From Clostridia bacterium (GTDB lineage: Bacteria; Bacillota; Clostridia; Christensenellales; Aristaeellaceae), in the NCBI GenBank assembly GCA_017549335.1, contig JAFYVB010000018.1, positions 39,766 through 103,765 on the forward strand: a stretch of 64,000 bases of DNA. The letters run 5' to 3'. The number at the start of each line of letters is the position of its first letter. The stretch's first letter is position 1. Position numbers and translations under genes: made by a program. The notes below the pieces were generated by a model. The model searched no databases and was not told where the DNA came from. It was given only the letters and a program-made list of their open reading frames with translations. Of this stretch, positions 32,021-40,985 are shown piece by piece.

Positions 32021-32858
32021 GGAATGCCGGGATTTTGTATCCGGATTTATAGGCGATCCCCGTTTCTCAGCCCCTATGCTTTCCAATGAGGAGCAGGTGC
32101 AGTACAATCTGATCAAGGCGATAGAGAGACCGGACAGCCATTGCGTATTGGGTGTCTATTGTGAAGAGCAGATGATCGGCCTGTTCGTTTTTCTGGTACT
32201 TCGTGAGGAGAAGTACGTGGAAATGCTGGCAGGTCTGTCCCGCGAAAAGGATGCTTATCCGGAAGTGCTTCATTATCTGGAACAGCACTTTCCCGGTTTC
32301 AGTGCGGATTTTGTGTTCAATCCCGACAATGATCTGCTGAAGGAACTGCTTGAACAACGCAAGGCGGAGTTTGAGCCGGAACAGCAAAAGATGGTGCTGG
32401 GTACGCCCGTGCCCGGTCTGGATACCACCGGCGTGGAATTGCTTTCGGAGAAGTATACCCGGCAGTATTGCGCCATCCATAATCAGGATATGTACTGGAC
32501 CGGAGAAAAGGTGGCTGAAGCGCAGGACCGTTTCCGCACGCTGCTGGCGATTCACGAGGGCAAGGTCGTAGGCTATGTGGATGTGACCTGCACATACAAC
32601 GAGAATGAACCTTACGATTTGCTTGTGCTGGAGGAATACCGCCGTATGGGATACGGCAGAAAGCTGCTGGCGAAAGCCTTGGAAATGAATCAGCCCAACG
32701 GCATGATGCTGCTGGTGGATGCAGACAATGTCCCTGCAATCTCCTTGTATGAGTCCATGGGCTTTGTGAAAGTGCAGGGGCAGAATAATCTGACGGTGCA
32801 TTGGACGGTGCCGGAGCATGAAAGGTGCGGAAATGCGGCACCCGTGACAAAAAAATAA
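31995..32858 (+). CDS. GNAT family N-acetyltransferase
   Basis: A 287-residue protein whose C-terminal half is a GNAT fold: VVGYVDVTCTY strand, LLVLEEYRRMGYGRKLLAKALE with the acetyl-CoA pyrophosphate loop (R-x-x-G-Y-G-x-x-L) and VDADNVPAISLYESMGF. The N-terminal half is a degenerate second GNAT-like domain (LGVYCEEQMIGLFVFLVL), so it may be a tandem-GNAT protein with one active domain. It would acetylate an amine of unknown identity. The start overlaps the preceding gene, and a terminator follows directly. Confidence 0.87.
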   Translation: MIRIIKAYEECRDFVSGFIGDPRFSAPMLSNEEQVQYNLIKAIERPDSHCVLGVYCEEQMIGLFVFLVLREEKYVEMLAGLSREKDAYPEVLHYLEQHFPGFSADFVFNPDNDLLKELLEQRKAEFEPEQQKMVLGTPVPGLDTTGVELLSEKYTRQYCAIHNQDMYWTGEKVAEAQDRFRTLLAIHEGKVVGYVDVTCTYNENEPYDLLVLEEYRRMGYGRKLLAKALEMNQPNGMMLLVDADNVPAISLYESMGFVKVQGQNNLTVHWTVPEHERCGNAAPVTKK

Positions 32859-32886
32859 AACCGGCTTGGCCGGTTTTATTTTTTGT
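32856..32886. terminator. Bidirectional terminator
   Basis: AAAACCGGC, TTG loop, GCCGGTTTT, followed by ATTTTTTG, between the convergent GNAT and membrane-protein genes. Confidence 0.8.
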
Positions 32887-34108
32887 CCACGGTGATCTGC
32901 TTCATGCGCCGGGCATCGTCTTCGCTGATCTCCTGCGAGGAATAGCGGGCCTTGTCATACAGGTCGGCGGCTTGGGGGGAGAATTTCTCCTGCAAAAGCA
33001 CCTGACGGGCGGTTTGCCCATCCTCGGCGGAGCGGACTTTGGAGCGGGTCACCTTGTAGCTCATGCGCACCGTTTCGCGGGGCGACAGGGTATTCCACTG
33101 TACGGGAGCGGGCTTGGGCGGGCGCTGTCTGCGGTGCAAGGTAAACACCGAGCGCTTCACCTCGCCCCAGTCCAGCAGACTTTCCAGGGTATCCTCATAG
33201 GCGTTGTTCACGCGGTTGGAATAGCGGCGCAGCTGCTCCATGAGGAAGCGGAAAACCTTTCGCAGCACCTGAATGAACTTATGCAGGATGAGCAAAGCCA
33301 GCGCAAAGGCCAGCGCCAGCGCGGCGTAGCGGAGGATCTGCTCCAGCACGGCCCAGAAGGCAGGCTGCTCGGGCGCGCCCTCGCCCAGCGCACTCAGGTC
33401 GGGCGAGCCTCCGCCTCCGCCCGTTTCGGCGGATTGCGTATACAGACTGGCCAGAAAATCAATGATCTTCCGGACAAGCAGCAGCACATAGTCCGTCGTC
33501 TTCTGAATGAACGCCGCGAGGGATTTTACATACACGGCGCCCATCAGCACCGCAGCCAGCACGCCCGTGCGGATTCGGTTGCGAAGCCGCATCAGCGGCG
33601 AGGGCTGCTTATCCCCCGCCATGCCGTAATTCAGCGCCATTTCATTGAGAATGAACAGGGAGAACACGAAAAATGCGCAGGAAACGGGCTTTAAGACGCT
33701 CCCTGCAGGGGCAAGGGGCTTAGCCCGCAGCAAAAACAGGGCGACGGCGTGAATAAAAAAGCCAACGTACCAGATGGTGGGCGGATATTCATCTTGGGTG
33801 CCGGAGCACAGCGCAAACAGATGCAGACAAAGCATTCCGGCGCAGCACAGCGACGGCAGGATGGCGGTATAGCTCATGCCCTGCGCCCGGGCAAGATACA
33901 GCGAAAGTGCGAAGACGCCCGCAAAGGCAGGCACGCACAAAAGCATCCGTCCCTTTTTTGCGCGGCGGATGAGGATCGCCAGCACCAGCGAAAGCGCCAG
34001 CATGGGCAGGAAGAACAAGGGCTTGACGGCGATGCCTGTGCCAAAGAGGATTGGCACGGGCGCGGCAAAGAGGAAAGCGCCCAGGGTCACAAACAGGGTG
34101 TGGATCAT
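32876..34108 (-). CDS. Multi-pass membrane protein of the MoxR/DUF58 operon
   Basis: A 410-residue protein with six N-terminal helices in two groups, a central amphipathic region and a further helix (YAALALAFALALLILHKF) before a charged cytoplasmic tail. I do not recognise the family from motifs; its position as third gene behind MoxR and DUF58 matches the transglutaminase/DUF4129-type membrane protein found in such operons, but no transglutaminase Cys-His-Asp set is visible. It overlaps the DUF58 gene by four bases (ATGA), so translation is coupled. Likely envelope-related. Confidence 0.7.
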   Translation of the reverse strand: MIHTLFVTLGAFLFAAPVPILFGTGIAVKPLFFLPMLALSLVLAILIRRAKKGRMLLCVPAFAGVFALSLYLARAQGMSYTAILPSLCCAGMLCLHLFALCSGTQDEYPPTIWYVGFFIHAVALFLLRAKPLAPAGSVLKPVSCAFFVFSLFILNEMALNYGMAGDKQPSPLMRLRNRIRTGVLAAVLMGAVYVKSLAAFIQKTTDYVLLLVRKIIDFLASLYTQSAETGGGGGSPDLSALGEGAPEQPAFWAVLEQILRYAALALAFALALLILHKFIQVLRKVFRFLMEQLRRYSNRVNNAYEDTLESLLDWGEVKRSVFTLHRRQRPPKPAPVQWNTLSPRETVRMSYKVTRSKVRSAEDGQTARQVLLQEKFSPQAADLYDKARYSSQEISEDDARRMKQITVDKK

Positions 34109-35181
34109 AGGGCTTTTCCTCCTTCCGGCAGGATCAGCAGCTGCACCTGATTGCCTGCGCGGCGGAGCGCATCCATGTGCAGACGGATCTCTTCGCTGTC
34201 ATAGCAGGAGAGAATGATGACGTCAAGCCCCGTCAAATGCCCGAGGGATTCAAGAAACAGGGGGAACCGCTTGGCGCGCTTGATCTTCAGCAGCGACATG
34301 GCGCTGAGCAGCATATCCTCTGCGCCGGCGCCGCCGATGGGCGCAACATAGGCACAGTCCTCGCTGCCTTCCATGGGCATATTGGCGGCAAAGCCCGCCT
34401 GGGTGCCGCGATTAAGCGCCTTCATGCACACCGTGGCCATGATACGGATGCCGTGCTCGATGGCCTCCTGCTCATAGTCCATCAATTCGCCCCACTGATC
34501 CTCGCGGCGCTGCATGTTCAAAAGCACCATCAGTTTGGGATCGGCGGTGAAATCGTGGGTTTTTACCTGCAATTCGTTTGTTCTCGCCGTGGCCGCCCAG
34601 TGGATATCCCGCAGGGGATCGCCGGCGCGGTAGGCGCGGATGCCGTTGACTAAAAAGGGATCGTCGATGATGAAGCGCTTTACGCTTTCGTCGCCCTGAT
34701 AGCGCTGGGAGGTGAAGAAGGGATCGTCGGGCACCAGCCGGGGATAGACGTGCAGCTCGGCGGGCGAGGACAGTTCCTTTTCCGCAGCGCGCAGCCCGAA
34801 CAGATCGCCGCAGGTAACGGTGACGTTTTCCAGTACGTAATGCCCTCTCCGCAGGCATTTCACGGGATGGCGGCGGGTCACCTGCGAAAAGGCGGGCAGC
34901 GTGAAAATGCTTTTGTGATAACGGTCAAAGCGGATGCTCAGGTCATCGTCCGAGCCGAACTTCAGGTGGGGAGAAATATTGCTTTCGATGCGCAGCCACG
35001 GCAAAAACAGAGGCTTTTTGTTGCGGATAACCTCTGTAAAGGTGATGTGATCGCCCTCGGTGGCTGTTTTTTGCGAAAAAGCACGGGTGTAATGAAACCC
35101 GCGGAACGCAAAGCGCGCGATAATATAGCCCTGCAGGATCAGCAGCGCTCCGAAACCGACCACCAAGACAAGAGAACTCAC
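34105..35181 (-). CDS. DUF58 domain protein
   Basis: A 358-residue membrane-attached protein. An N-terminal helix (LVLVVGFGALLILQGYIIARF) precedes a beta-rich domain and then the DUF58 core: the conserved GDPLRDIHWAATARTNELQVK block near residue 190-210 and a vWA-like fold afterwards (LMVLLNMQR). DUF58 proteins work with MoxR ATPases, which are encoded two bases upstream here. Proposed roles include assembly or maturation of envelope enzymes; the specific client is unknown. Confidence 0.88.
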   Translation of the reverse strand: MSSLVLVVGFGALLILQGYIIARFAFRGFHYTRAFSQKTATEGDHITFTEVIRNKKPLFLPWLRIESNISPHLKFGSDDDLSIRFDRYHKSIFTLPAFSQVTRRHPVKCLRRGHYVLENVTVTCGDLFGLRAAEKELSSPAELHVYPRLVPDDPFFTSQRYQGDESVKRFIIDDPFLVNGIRAYRAGDPLRDIHWAATARTNELQVKTHDFTADPKLMVLLNMQRREDQWGELMDYEQEAIEHGIRIMATVCMKALNRGTQAGFAANMPMEGSEDCAYVAPIGGAGAEDMLLSAMSLLKIKRAKRFPLFLESLGHLTGLDVIILSCYDSEEIRLHMDALRRAGNQVQLLILPEGGKAL

Positions 35182-35183
35182 CG

Positions 35184-36131
35184 TTATGCCTCTTCCGTGG
35201 GAACGGGGGTGGATTTGAGGGCGTTTTGCACGATGGCTTCCCCTGTGCCGCCCTTGCCGTACAGCCCCCTTGCGATGACGCGGTGGGCCAGCACGGGAAC
35301 GGCCAGCTTCTGCACGTCGTCGGGGGTGACGAAGCTGCGGCCGTTGATCAGCGCATAGGCCTGACAGGCGCGCATCAAGGCCAGCATGCCGCGGGGGCTG
35401 ACGCCCAGCTGCGCCTGCTCATCCTCGCGGGTTTTTTCGCACAGCGCAACGATATAATCCTGCACGGCGAGGCTGACTTCGCAGGCGGAAAGGGAGTTTT
35501 GCGCGTCTGTGATCTCTTCTTTGGTGCAAACGGCGCCGATCTCGTTGAGGGGTGCCGAGGTGAGGAAACGGCTCAAAATGGCGCGGGATTCTTCGCCGGT
35601 GGGATAGCCCGGCGTCAGGCGCATGAGAAAACGGTCCAGCTGCGCTTCGGGCAGCGGGAAAGTCCCCTGAATTTCCACCGGGTTCTGGGTGGCGATGACC
35701 AGGAAGGGCTCGCTGAGCCTGCGGGTGACGCCGCCCTCGGTGACCTGACGCTCTTCCATGCATTCCAGCAGCGCCGATTGGGTGCGGGGCGTGGCGCGGT
35801 TGATCTCGTCCGCCAGCAGAATATGGGTGAAAACAGGGCCGGGGCAGAATTCAAATTCGCCCTTGGCAGGCTGATAGACGCGGGTGCCCGTCACGTCCGC
35901 AGGCAAAAGATCGGGGGTGAACTGCACGCGGGAAAAATCGCACTGCAGAGACTTTGCCAGCGAGCGGGCGGTGACGGTCTTGCCTGTGCCGGGAACGTCT
36001 TCCAGCAGCACATGACCGCGGGCGATGACGGATGCGAGCATCAGATCGATCAGCTCCCCCTTGCCCACGATCACCCGGGAAATATTATCTTTTATGCGTT
36101 TTGCCAATGCGGCGATTTCAAGAGGCTGCAT
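35184..36131 (-). CDS. MoxR family AAA+ ATPase
   Basis: A 315-residue AAA+ chaperone. Walker A is DVPGTGKT near residue 43-50, Walker B LLADEINRATPRTQSALLECMEE, sensor 1 VIATQNPVEIQGTFPLPEAQLDRF, and the C-terminal lid contains SPRGMLALMRACQAYALINGR. All catalytic residues look intact. First gene of the minus-strand operon with DUF58 and a membrane protein. In known systems MoxR proteins act as metal or cofactor insertases or chaperones for vWA partners. A GGAGGAAAT site precedes ATG 36131. Confidence 0.93.
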   Translation of the reverse strand: MQPLEIAALAKRIKDNISRVIVGKGELIDLMLASVIARGHVLLEDVPGTGKTVTARSLAKSLQCDFSRVQFTPDLLPADVTGTRVYQPAKGEFEFCPGPVFTHILLADEINRATPRTQSALLECMEERQVTEGGVTRRLSEPFLVIATQNPVEIQGTFPLPEAQLDRFLMRLTPGYPTGEESRAILSRFLTSAPLNEIGAVCTKEEITDAQNSLSACEVSLAVQDYIVALCEKTREDEQAQLGVSPRGMLALMRACQAYALINGRSFVTPDDVQKLAVPVLAHRVIARGLYGKGGTGEAIVQNALKSTPVPTEEA

Positions 36132-36189
36132 ATCATTTCCTCCGATGTTTTATGAATGAAAGCATTATAGCATAAATCGGAAGCCGTGA

Positions 36190-36236
36190 AAAGAAAAAAA
36201 CGGCGTCCGGTACCCCGAATGCCGTTGGTTTTTTAC
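36190..36236. terminator. Terminator of the HD/HAD gene pair
   Basis: AACGGC and GCCGTT arms around a 16-base loop, flanked by A7 on the left and TTTTTT on the right; minus-strand reading ends in TTTTTTTC. Confidence 0.6.
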
Positions 36237-36865
36237 TTTTCGCCCTGCCATTCGGCGTAGAATTCCGAAAGAAAATCCTCCATGAACCGATGCCGCGCCT
36301 CTGCCAGCCTTTTTGCCGCGTCGGTGTTCATCAGATCCTTCAGCAAAAGCAGCTTTTCGTAGAAGTGATTGATGGTGTGCCCCTGATTTTTTGCGTAGGC
36401 ATTTTCGTCCATGTTCAGGTTCGGAGGCTCGGAGGGATCGTACATTTTGCGGCCCTTGCTGCCGCCGAAGGCGAAGGTGCGGGCGATGCCCACAGCGCCG
36501 ATGGCGTCCAGACGGTCGGCGTCCTGCACGCACTTGCCCTCGATGGTATCGGGAATCGTAGAGCCCGTGCCCTTAAAGGAAATTTGCGAAATGATATGGC
36601 AGATTTCGTCGATTTTTGTCTGCTCCATGCCCTGCGAAGCCAGAAACGCCCGGGCATTCCCCTGATTTTCATGGGTTTCGGGGGACAGCTTGCGGTCATC
36701 CGCATCGTGCAAAAGCGCCGCCAGCTGCACGGTTTCAAGGTCGGCGCCTTCCTCTGCGGCAATGCGTTCGGCCAGATGCAGCACCCGCAGGGTGTGGAAA
36801 ACGTCGTGCCCGCCCGAATCCCCGGCAAACAGCGTTTCGATGTATTGTTTCGCCTTTTCGATCAT
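36233..36865 (-). CDS. HD domain phosphohydrolase
   Basis: A 210-residue metal-dependent phosphohydrolase of the YedJ/COG1418 kind. The HD residues are visible: GHDVFHTLRVLHLAERIA (first His), LLHDADDRK (His-Asp) and the downstream Asp in VQDADRLDAIGAVGIARTF. Substrate is probably a nucleotide or small phosphoester but cannot be predicted. Its ATG overlaps the stop of the upstream HAD gene by four bases, so the two hydrolases are translationally coupled and may act in the same repair or salvage step. Confidence 0.87.
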   Translation of the reverse strand: MIEKAKQYIETLFAGDSGGHDVFHTLRVLHLAERIAAEEGADLETVQLAALLHDADDRKLSPETHENQGNARAFLASQGMEQTKIDEICHIISQISFKGTGSTIPDTIEGKCVQDADRLDAIGAVGIARTFAFGGSKGRKMYDPSEPPNLNMDENAYAKNQGHTINHFYEKLLLLKDLMNTDAAKRLAEARHRFMEDFLSEFYAEWQGEK

Positions 36866-37536
36866 GGATTTTCCTCGATTTCCGGCAGCTTCAGCAGCGT
36901 TTCACCCTCTGCAATGTAGAAATCGGCAATGCGCTGCATTTCGTCCTGTCCGTAATTGTATTGGTCGTAGATCGCCACTGTTTTCATGCCCAGAGAGGCG
37001 GCGGTCTGAATGGCGACAAGAGAGTCCTCAAACACCCACGTTTCCCGGATGCCGGCGCCCAGATGCCCCTGCGCCTCAAGGAAAATATCCGGCGATTCCT
37101 TGCCTTTGCCTGTGCCCCCGCAGGAGAACACGGCGGAGAAGTACTTTTCAAGCTCCAGATGCTTCATGGTCAGCGCAATGAGATCCTGCGCGGTAGCCGA
37201 AGCGATGCACATTTTCACATTTTTCGCCGCCAGATCCTCCAGAAATTCCCGCACGCCTTTTTTCAGCTGTACCTGCGAGGAATAAAAATCCTCCATGATG
37301 GCTGTGGAGATGGCAAGCAGCTTCGCGCCGTTTTCGCCGAAGCCGTAGCGATCGTGGATCAGCTCCATGGCCTCCTTCAGGGGCAGGGTGCGCACCGCCT
37401 TGTCATCCTCCCTGCGGGGAACAAACTTTTTTCCGCCCATGAATTTTTCGCCGAATGCCGTCCAGAAAATATCCCACAGCATCAGCGAATCCACCAGCGT
37501 GCCGTCCATATCAAAAATCGCAGCTTTGATCTGCAT
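36862..37536 (-). CDS. HAD family phosphatase, beta-PGM-like
   Basis: A 224-residue HAD hydrolase. Motif I FDMDGTLVDS, motif II IASATAQD, Lys of motif III in GKGKESPDIF and motif IV FEDSLVA are all present, with a helical cap. ATG 37536, preceded by GAAAGGCGGTG, is preferred over an upstream alternative that adds a cysteine-rich stretch without homology. Predicted cytosolic sugar-phosphate or nucleotide phosphatase. Coupled to the HD gene downstream. Confidence 0.87.
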   Translation of the reverse strand: MQIKAAIFDMDGTLVDSLMLWDIFWTAFGEKFMGGKKFVPRREDDKAVRTLPLKEAMELIHDRYGFGENGAKLLAISTAIMEDFYSSQVQLKKGVREFLEDLAAKNVKMCIASATAQDLIALTMKHLELEKYFSAVFSCGGTGKGKESPDIFLEAQGHLGAGIRETWVFEDSLVAIQTAASLGMKTVAIYDQYNYGQDEMQRIADFYIAEGETLLKLPEIEENP

Positions 37537-37593
37537 AGATTTCACCGCCTTTCTTTTATTATAGCACGAACAGAAAAAATAATTCAATAAAAA

Positions 37594-37626
37594 AGTCCGT
37601 CCCCCGGAAGGGGAGGACGGAGAAAA
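37594..37626 (-). terminator. Terminator of the mgtC-like operon
   Basis: CCGTCCCCC, GGAAG, GGGAGGACGG-type hairpin; on the minus strand it runs into CTTTTTTATTG. Confidence 0.65.
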
Positions 37627-37631
37627 AGCGC

Positions 37632-38309
37632 TTAACTGAGCGGGATAAAGATGGCTACCTCGTCGCTGGATTCCAGCTTTTTGCGGACGCGGCGGTTGCC
37701 CTCGGAGCTTGAGACCATCAATTCCAGCCCCGCGTGTTCGGGCAGGCCGCTCTTGGCAGGCACAATATCCACTTCATATACGAATTCAGCCACAGATTCA
37801 TACAGTTTGCGGGCGCTTTCAAGACTGCTGAGCTCCACATAGTAGGAGCTGCGGACGCGGGGCTTGGTGGCCCGTTCCAGACGGATAAGCAGCGTCATGG
37901 TGATCATGATCAAGGCGAAAGCGGGAATCACTGCTTCGTAAAAGCCGGCGCCGATGGCAAGCCCCATGCAGGCTGTGGCCCATAAACCCGCGGCGGTGGT
38001 CAGACCGGATACATGGGAGTGATTGCGCACCATGATGGTGCCCGCGCCCAGAAAGCCGATGCCCGAGATCACCTGCGCCCCCAGACGCATGGGGTCGCCG
38101 GCGGATTTCAATTCATTCATGGCGTAGATGCCGGTCAGCGTGGTGATGGCTGCGCCCACGCATACCAGAATGTGGGTGCGCAATCCGGCTGCGCGTCCGT
38201 GGCTGCCGCGCTCTGCACCGATCAGGCCGCCTGTCAGCGTAGCCAGCAGGATGCGAAAAGCGATGGACCAGCAGTTGAAGCCGTTGAGAATCTCAAGTAT
38301 TCTTTCCAT
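37632..38309 (-). CDS. MgtC/SapB family membrane protein
   Basis: A 225-residue protein. The membrane part has four or five helices with the family signatures LTGGLIGAERG, GLRTHILVCVGAA, RLGAQVISGIGFLGAGTI and GLTTAAGLWATACMGLAIG; the C-terminal ~80 residues form a soluble ACT-like domain. MgtC proteins modulate growth at low magnesium and the ATP synthase in pathogens; the role in a commensal-like anaerobe is less clear. It directly follows an XRE membrane regulator gene (three-base gap), which may control it. Confidence 0.9.
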   Translation of the reverse strand: MERILEILNGFNCWSIAFRILLATLTGGLIGAERGSHGRAAGLRTHILVCVGAAITTLTGIYAMNELKSAGDPMRLGAQVISGIGFLGAGTIMVRNHSHVSGLTTAAGLWATACMGLAIGAGFYEAVIPAFALIMITMTLLIRLERATKPRVRSSYYVELSSLESARKLYESVAEFVYEVDIVPAKSGLPEHAGLELMVSSSEGNRRVRKKLESSDEVAIFIPLS

Positions 38310-38312
38310 ACT

Positions 38313-38915
38313 TTACCTCGCGGCGGGCACCATTTTTTTATCTCCTTTTTCGTTATGCAGTCCCCATTTGATAAACCAAACCAGAAGCACGAGGCCGGCG
38401 AGGAAGAAAAACAGGTTGTTGTTGACGCTTTGCACGTTAAAAATGCCGTAGCAGGTGATGCCGTACAGGAAGTAGATCACGCCGCACACCGAAAGCACCT
38501 GCGTGTTATACAGGGCGATCATAGAAAGTCCCAGCAGGGAGATGGTGATCGAAAGGAATTCACCCATCGCTTCGCCCATGCGCAGGTGATCGCCCCAGAA
38601 AACGGAAAGCAGGAAAAACACCATGCCGAAAAGCAAAAGGGAAGATCCGGCCAGCACGCGGGGCGGGATCAGATCGCGCAAAGACATGGCCATGGCATTG
38701 CGCTTGCCGCGGGAGGGGCGGGCGCCGTACACCAGTTCATCCAGCGTTACGTCAAAGATTTCGCTCATGCGGCACAGCTTGTCAAGCTCGGGCAGGGCAG
38801 CGTTGGTTTCCCATTTGGAAACGGACTGGCGGGAGACGCAAAGCGCATCCGCCAGATCGGTTTGCGACATGCTGCTGCTTACACGGTAGGAGTGGATATT
38901 TTCACCGACGTTCAT
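38313..38915 (-). CDS. XRE regulator with C-terminal membrane helices
   Basis: A 200-residue protein with an N-terminal helix-turn-helix (IHSYRVSSSMSQTDLADALCVSRQ...SVSKWET) and four hydrophobic helices in the C-terminal half (LLLFGMVFFLLSVFWG and later). Such membrane-bound XRE proteins are common in Clostridia and may sense envelope state. ATG 38915 follows AGGAGG (minus strand) at eight bases; longer frames lack a ribosome site. It is the first gene of a two-gene unit with mgtC. Confidence 0.85.
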   Translation of the reverse strand: MNVGENIHSYRVSSSMSQTDLADALCVSRQSVSKWETNAALPELDKLCRMSEIFDVTLDELVYGARPSRGKRNAMAMSLRDLIPPRVLAGSSLLLFGMVFFLLSVFWGDHLRMGEAMGEFLSITISLLGLSMIALYNTQVLSVCGVIYFLYGITCYGIFNVQSVNNNLFFFLAGLVLLVWFIKWGLHNEKGDKKMVPAAR

Positions 38916-39306
38916 AAAAAGAAACCTCCTGAAGATTAAAAAATAGAAGAAGGATCTGCAGCGGAGGGAAAAACTTCCGCTGCAGACGTGCATGAGAGGA
39001 ATGCCTTGCCTTCAGGCTGTGGGGGGCACCGCCCGATGCAAAACAAAAGCTGTCCCTGCTTCTCCCTTGCGGAACAGATCGTAGCGCAAAAAACAGAAAA
39101 AGTCGACCAACCTGGCTTGGAAAATGCGCAACCGGTGGTTGCAAATGGGATTTTTAGAAAAAAACAGGCGAAAAACTGCGGTTTTTCGGTGATCCTGCCG
39201 TCCCTGTTTGTATGCCTCGAGAGGGGAAAAACTATGCGGGAATGAAAAAAGAAAAAGCGCACGGAGCAGCATTCCGCGCGCTTTGAAGTGTTGGCGGCAA
39301 AGGGGA
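38916..39306. other. Intergenic region with hairpins
   Basis: No convincing gene on either strand. Holds a perfect hairpin CTGCAGCGGA/TTCCGCTGCAG (38956-38985) and, at 39253-39285, the terminator for the minus-strand ATP-grasp pair. Short open frames here lack ribosome sites. Confidence 0.55.
39253..39285 (-). terminator. Terminator of the ATP-grasp gene pair
   Basis: AAAGCGC-CGGA and TTCCG-GCGCTTT arms with one bulged base on each side; the minus strand continues TTTCTTTTTTC. Confidence 0.65.
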
Positions 39307-40140
39307 TCAGGAAAGCTTTTTCAAAATGAAATCCAGATACAGCGGCACGGGATCGATCTGCGTATACTGATACAGCATTCGCGTGCCCACCACGTCCTCC
39401 GCTTCGTTAAACAGCGGACGGCCGTGATCGAAAATGAAGTCGACGCCCACCAGACCGAAATCAAACCGCTCGGCCACGCTCAGCGCCATGCGGCGGATGT
39501 CCTCGGGGATGTCAATGGGCTTGGCGCAGTGATGGAGGCCGAAGTTGGCGCGGAAATCCTCTGTGTCGGAATAGCGGAGCATGCCCTGCAGAATGTCTTT
39601 GCCCAGCATGTACACCCGCACGTCGCGGCCGGGGGTATCGCACAGGGGCTGCACCACGGCGGAATAAGCAAAATCACGCAGTGCCGTGCGGTAGCTTTCT
39701 TCATCGGCGCACAGGCGCACCTCCCTCCCGCCGCAGCCTGCGGAGGACTTCACCACCACGGGAAACGGGAAAGGACTGGGCGAATCGCCCTCGATGAAAG
39801 CGGTATCCATCATGGGGAAATCCTCATTAAGCAGCGCATGGGTGCGGCGTTTGTCGTTGAGGATCTCGCTGACGCTTGCGGGATTGAACACGGCAATGCC
39901 CATTTTCTCCAGATGATGGGACAAAAGCGGTTTTTTTGCGCGGACGACGGCAAAATCCGCCGTGACGCGCTCTCCGGCCACCGTCAGGAAGGGTCGGTTG
40001 TTTTCAAGACCGAAAGCCAATTCTTCGATGAGCACCAGCTTCAGATCGATGCCCTTCAGTTTGGCGGCGTCCAGCCAGTATTCGATGAACCGGCGGTTGC
40101 GCACCGATTCGAACTGCTCGTAGATCAGTAAGCCTTTCAT
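39307..40140 (-). CDS. RimK-like ATP-grasp ligase, second of a pair
   Basis: A 277-residue ATP-grasp protein of the RimK/glutamate-ligase type, which joins an amino group to an acyl-phosphate. ATP-grasp features include FPVVVKSSAGCGGREV (nucleotide-binding loop), VVQPLCDTPGRDVRVYMLG, and the metal-binding end FGLVGVDFIFDHGRPLFNEAEDVVGTRM, in which the usual final Asn/Glu pair reads N-E-A-E-D. It starts at ATG 40140, overlapping the stop of the upstream ligase by four bases. The two proteins share layout (MKGLLIYEQ versus MRGYLITNA) but are quite diverged. Substrates unknown. Confidence 0.83.
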   Translation of the reverse strand: MKGLLIYEQFESVRNRRFIEYWLDAAKLKGIDLKLVLIEELAFGLENNRPFLTVAGERVTADFAVVRAKKPLLSHHLEKMGIAVFNPASVSEILNDKRRTHALLNEDFPMMDTAFIEGDSPSPFPFPVVVKSSAGCGGREVRLCADEESYRTALRDFAYSAVVQPLCDTPGRDVRVYMLGKDILQGMLRYSDTEDFRANFGLHHCAKPIDIPEDIRRMALSVAERFDFGLVGVDFIFDHGRPLFNEAEDVVGTRMLYQYTQIDPVPLYLDFILKKLS

Positions 40141-40985
40141 AATGACCTCCGGATATGAGAGATGATGTGATCGGCGGGATTGACGCCCGTCACCTGCTTG
40201 AGCCCGCCGAAGTGGGCGTTGCTGTTGACCTCGCAAAGCAGCGGCCCCTGACGGGAGGGCAGAATGTCCACACCGCCGAAATCAAGCCCCAGCGCGCGGC
40301 AGGCACTGACCGCCAAATCACATTCTTCCCGGGTGGGTTCATATTTTTGCGGATGTCCGCCGTTTTCGACGTTCGCTCGGAAATCGCCTTGTCTGTTTTC
40401 GCGGGTGATGGCGGCGATCACCTCGCCTCCCACCACAAAAAGCCGTTCGTCGCGCCCCGCGCATTCCCTGATGAAGCGCTGGAAAACCACGGGCTTTTCG
40501 CCGATGGCTTGCAAAAGGGTTTTGGCTTGGGCTTCGTCCGTAGCCAGATATACCTGCTGCCCGAAAGAGCCGCAGCCCTCTTTGATGACCATGGGCCAGC
40601 CGAGAATCCCGCCCGCTTCCCGAAGAAAGGACATATCGCCAAAGCCCACGCCCGGGAAGGAATGGGGACAGAGGACGTATTCGGGCTGGGGCAGCCCCGC
40701 TTTATCCAGCGCAAGGTGGGTCAGCGTTTTATCGTCGCACACCGCGATGGCGTCGGCGGAATTGAAGACCCGGATCCCCTTTTGTTCAAGGCGCATGGCA
40801 AGGCGGATATCCTTGTCATAAAACAGCGCAAAGTCCGCATCGCAGCGGACGCCGCCGATAAAATCCGCGTTGGTTTTGGAGATCAGCGTAATACCCGCCT
40901 TTTCTGCCGCTTCCATAAACAGACGGCGCATCGTTTCAAAGCTGCCGCCGCGCATAAAGGCATTGGTAATGAGATAGCCCCGCAT
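40137..40985 (-). CDS. RimK-like ATP-grasp ligase, first of a pair
   Basis: A 282-residue ATP-grasp ligase. The nucleotide loop is WPMVIKEGCGSFGQQVYL, followed by VVFQRFIRECAGRDERLFVVGG, a basic RENRQGDFRANVENGG segment typical of RimK proteins, and the metal site DFGGVDILPSRQGPLLCEVNSNAHF. The start is ATG 40985, seven bases after AGGAGG; a TTG two codons earlier is less well placed. It is coupled by ATGA overlap to a second, diverged ligase, a two-enzyme arrangement that suggests sequential additions to one substrate or a small peptide, but no partner gene is visible. Confidence 0.85.
   Translation of the reverse strand: MRGYLITNAFMRGGSFETMRRLFMEAAEKAGITLISKTNADFIGGVRCDADFALFYDKDIRLAMRLEQKGIRVFNSADAIAVCDDKTLTHLALDKAGLPQPEYVLCPHSFPGVGFGDMSFLREAGGILGWPMVIKEGCGSFGQQVYLATDEAQAKTLLQAIGEKPVVFQRFIRECAGRDERLFVVGGEVIAAITRENRQGDFRANVENGGHPQKYEPTREECDLAVSACRALGLDFGGVDILPSRQGPLLCEVNSNAHFGGLKQVTGVNPADHIISHIRRSL

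Noticed and set aside
38988-39272. Precursor peptide for the ATP-grasp pair
   Set aside because: Short frames on both strands have no ribosome-binding site, no leader/core pattern and overlap hairpins.
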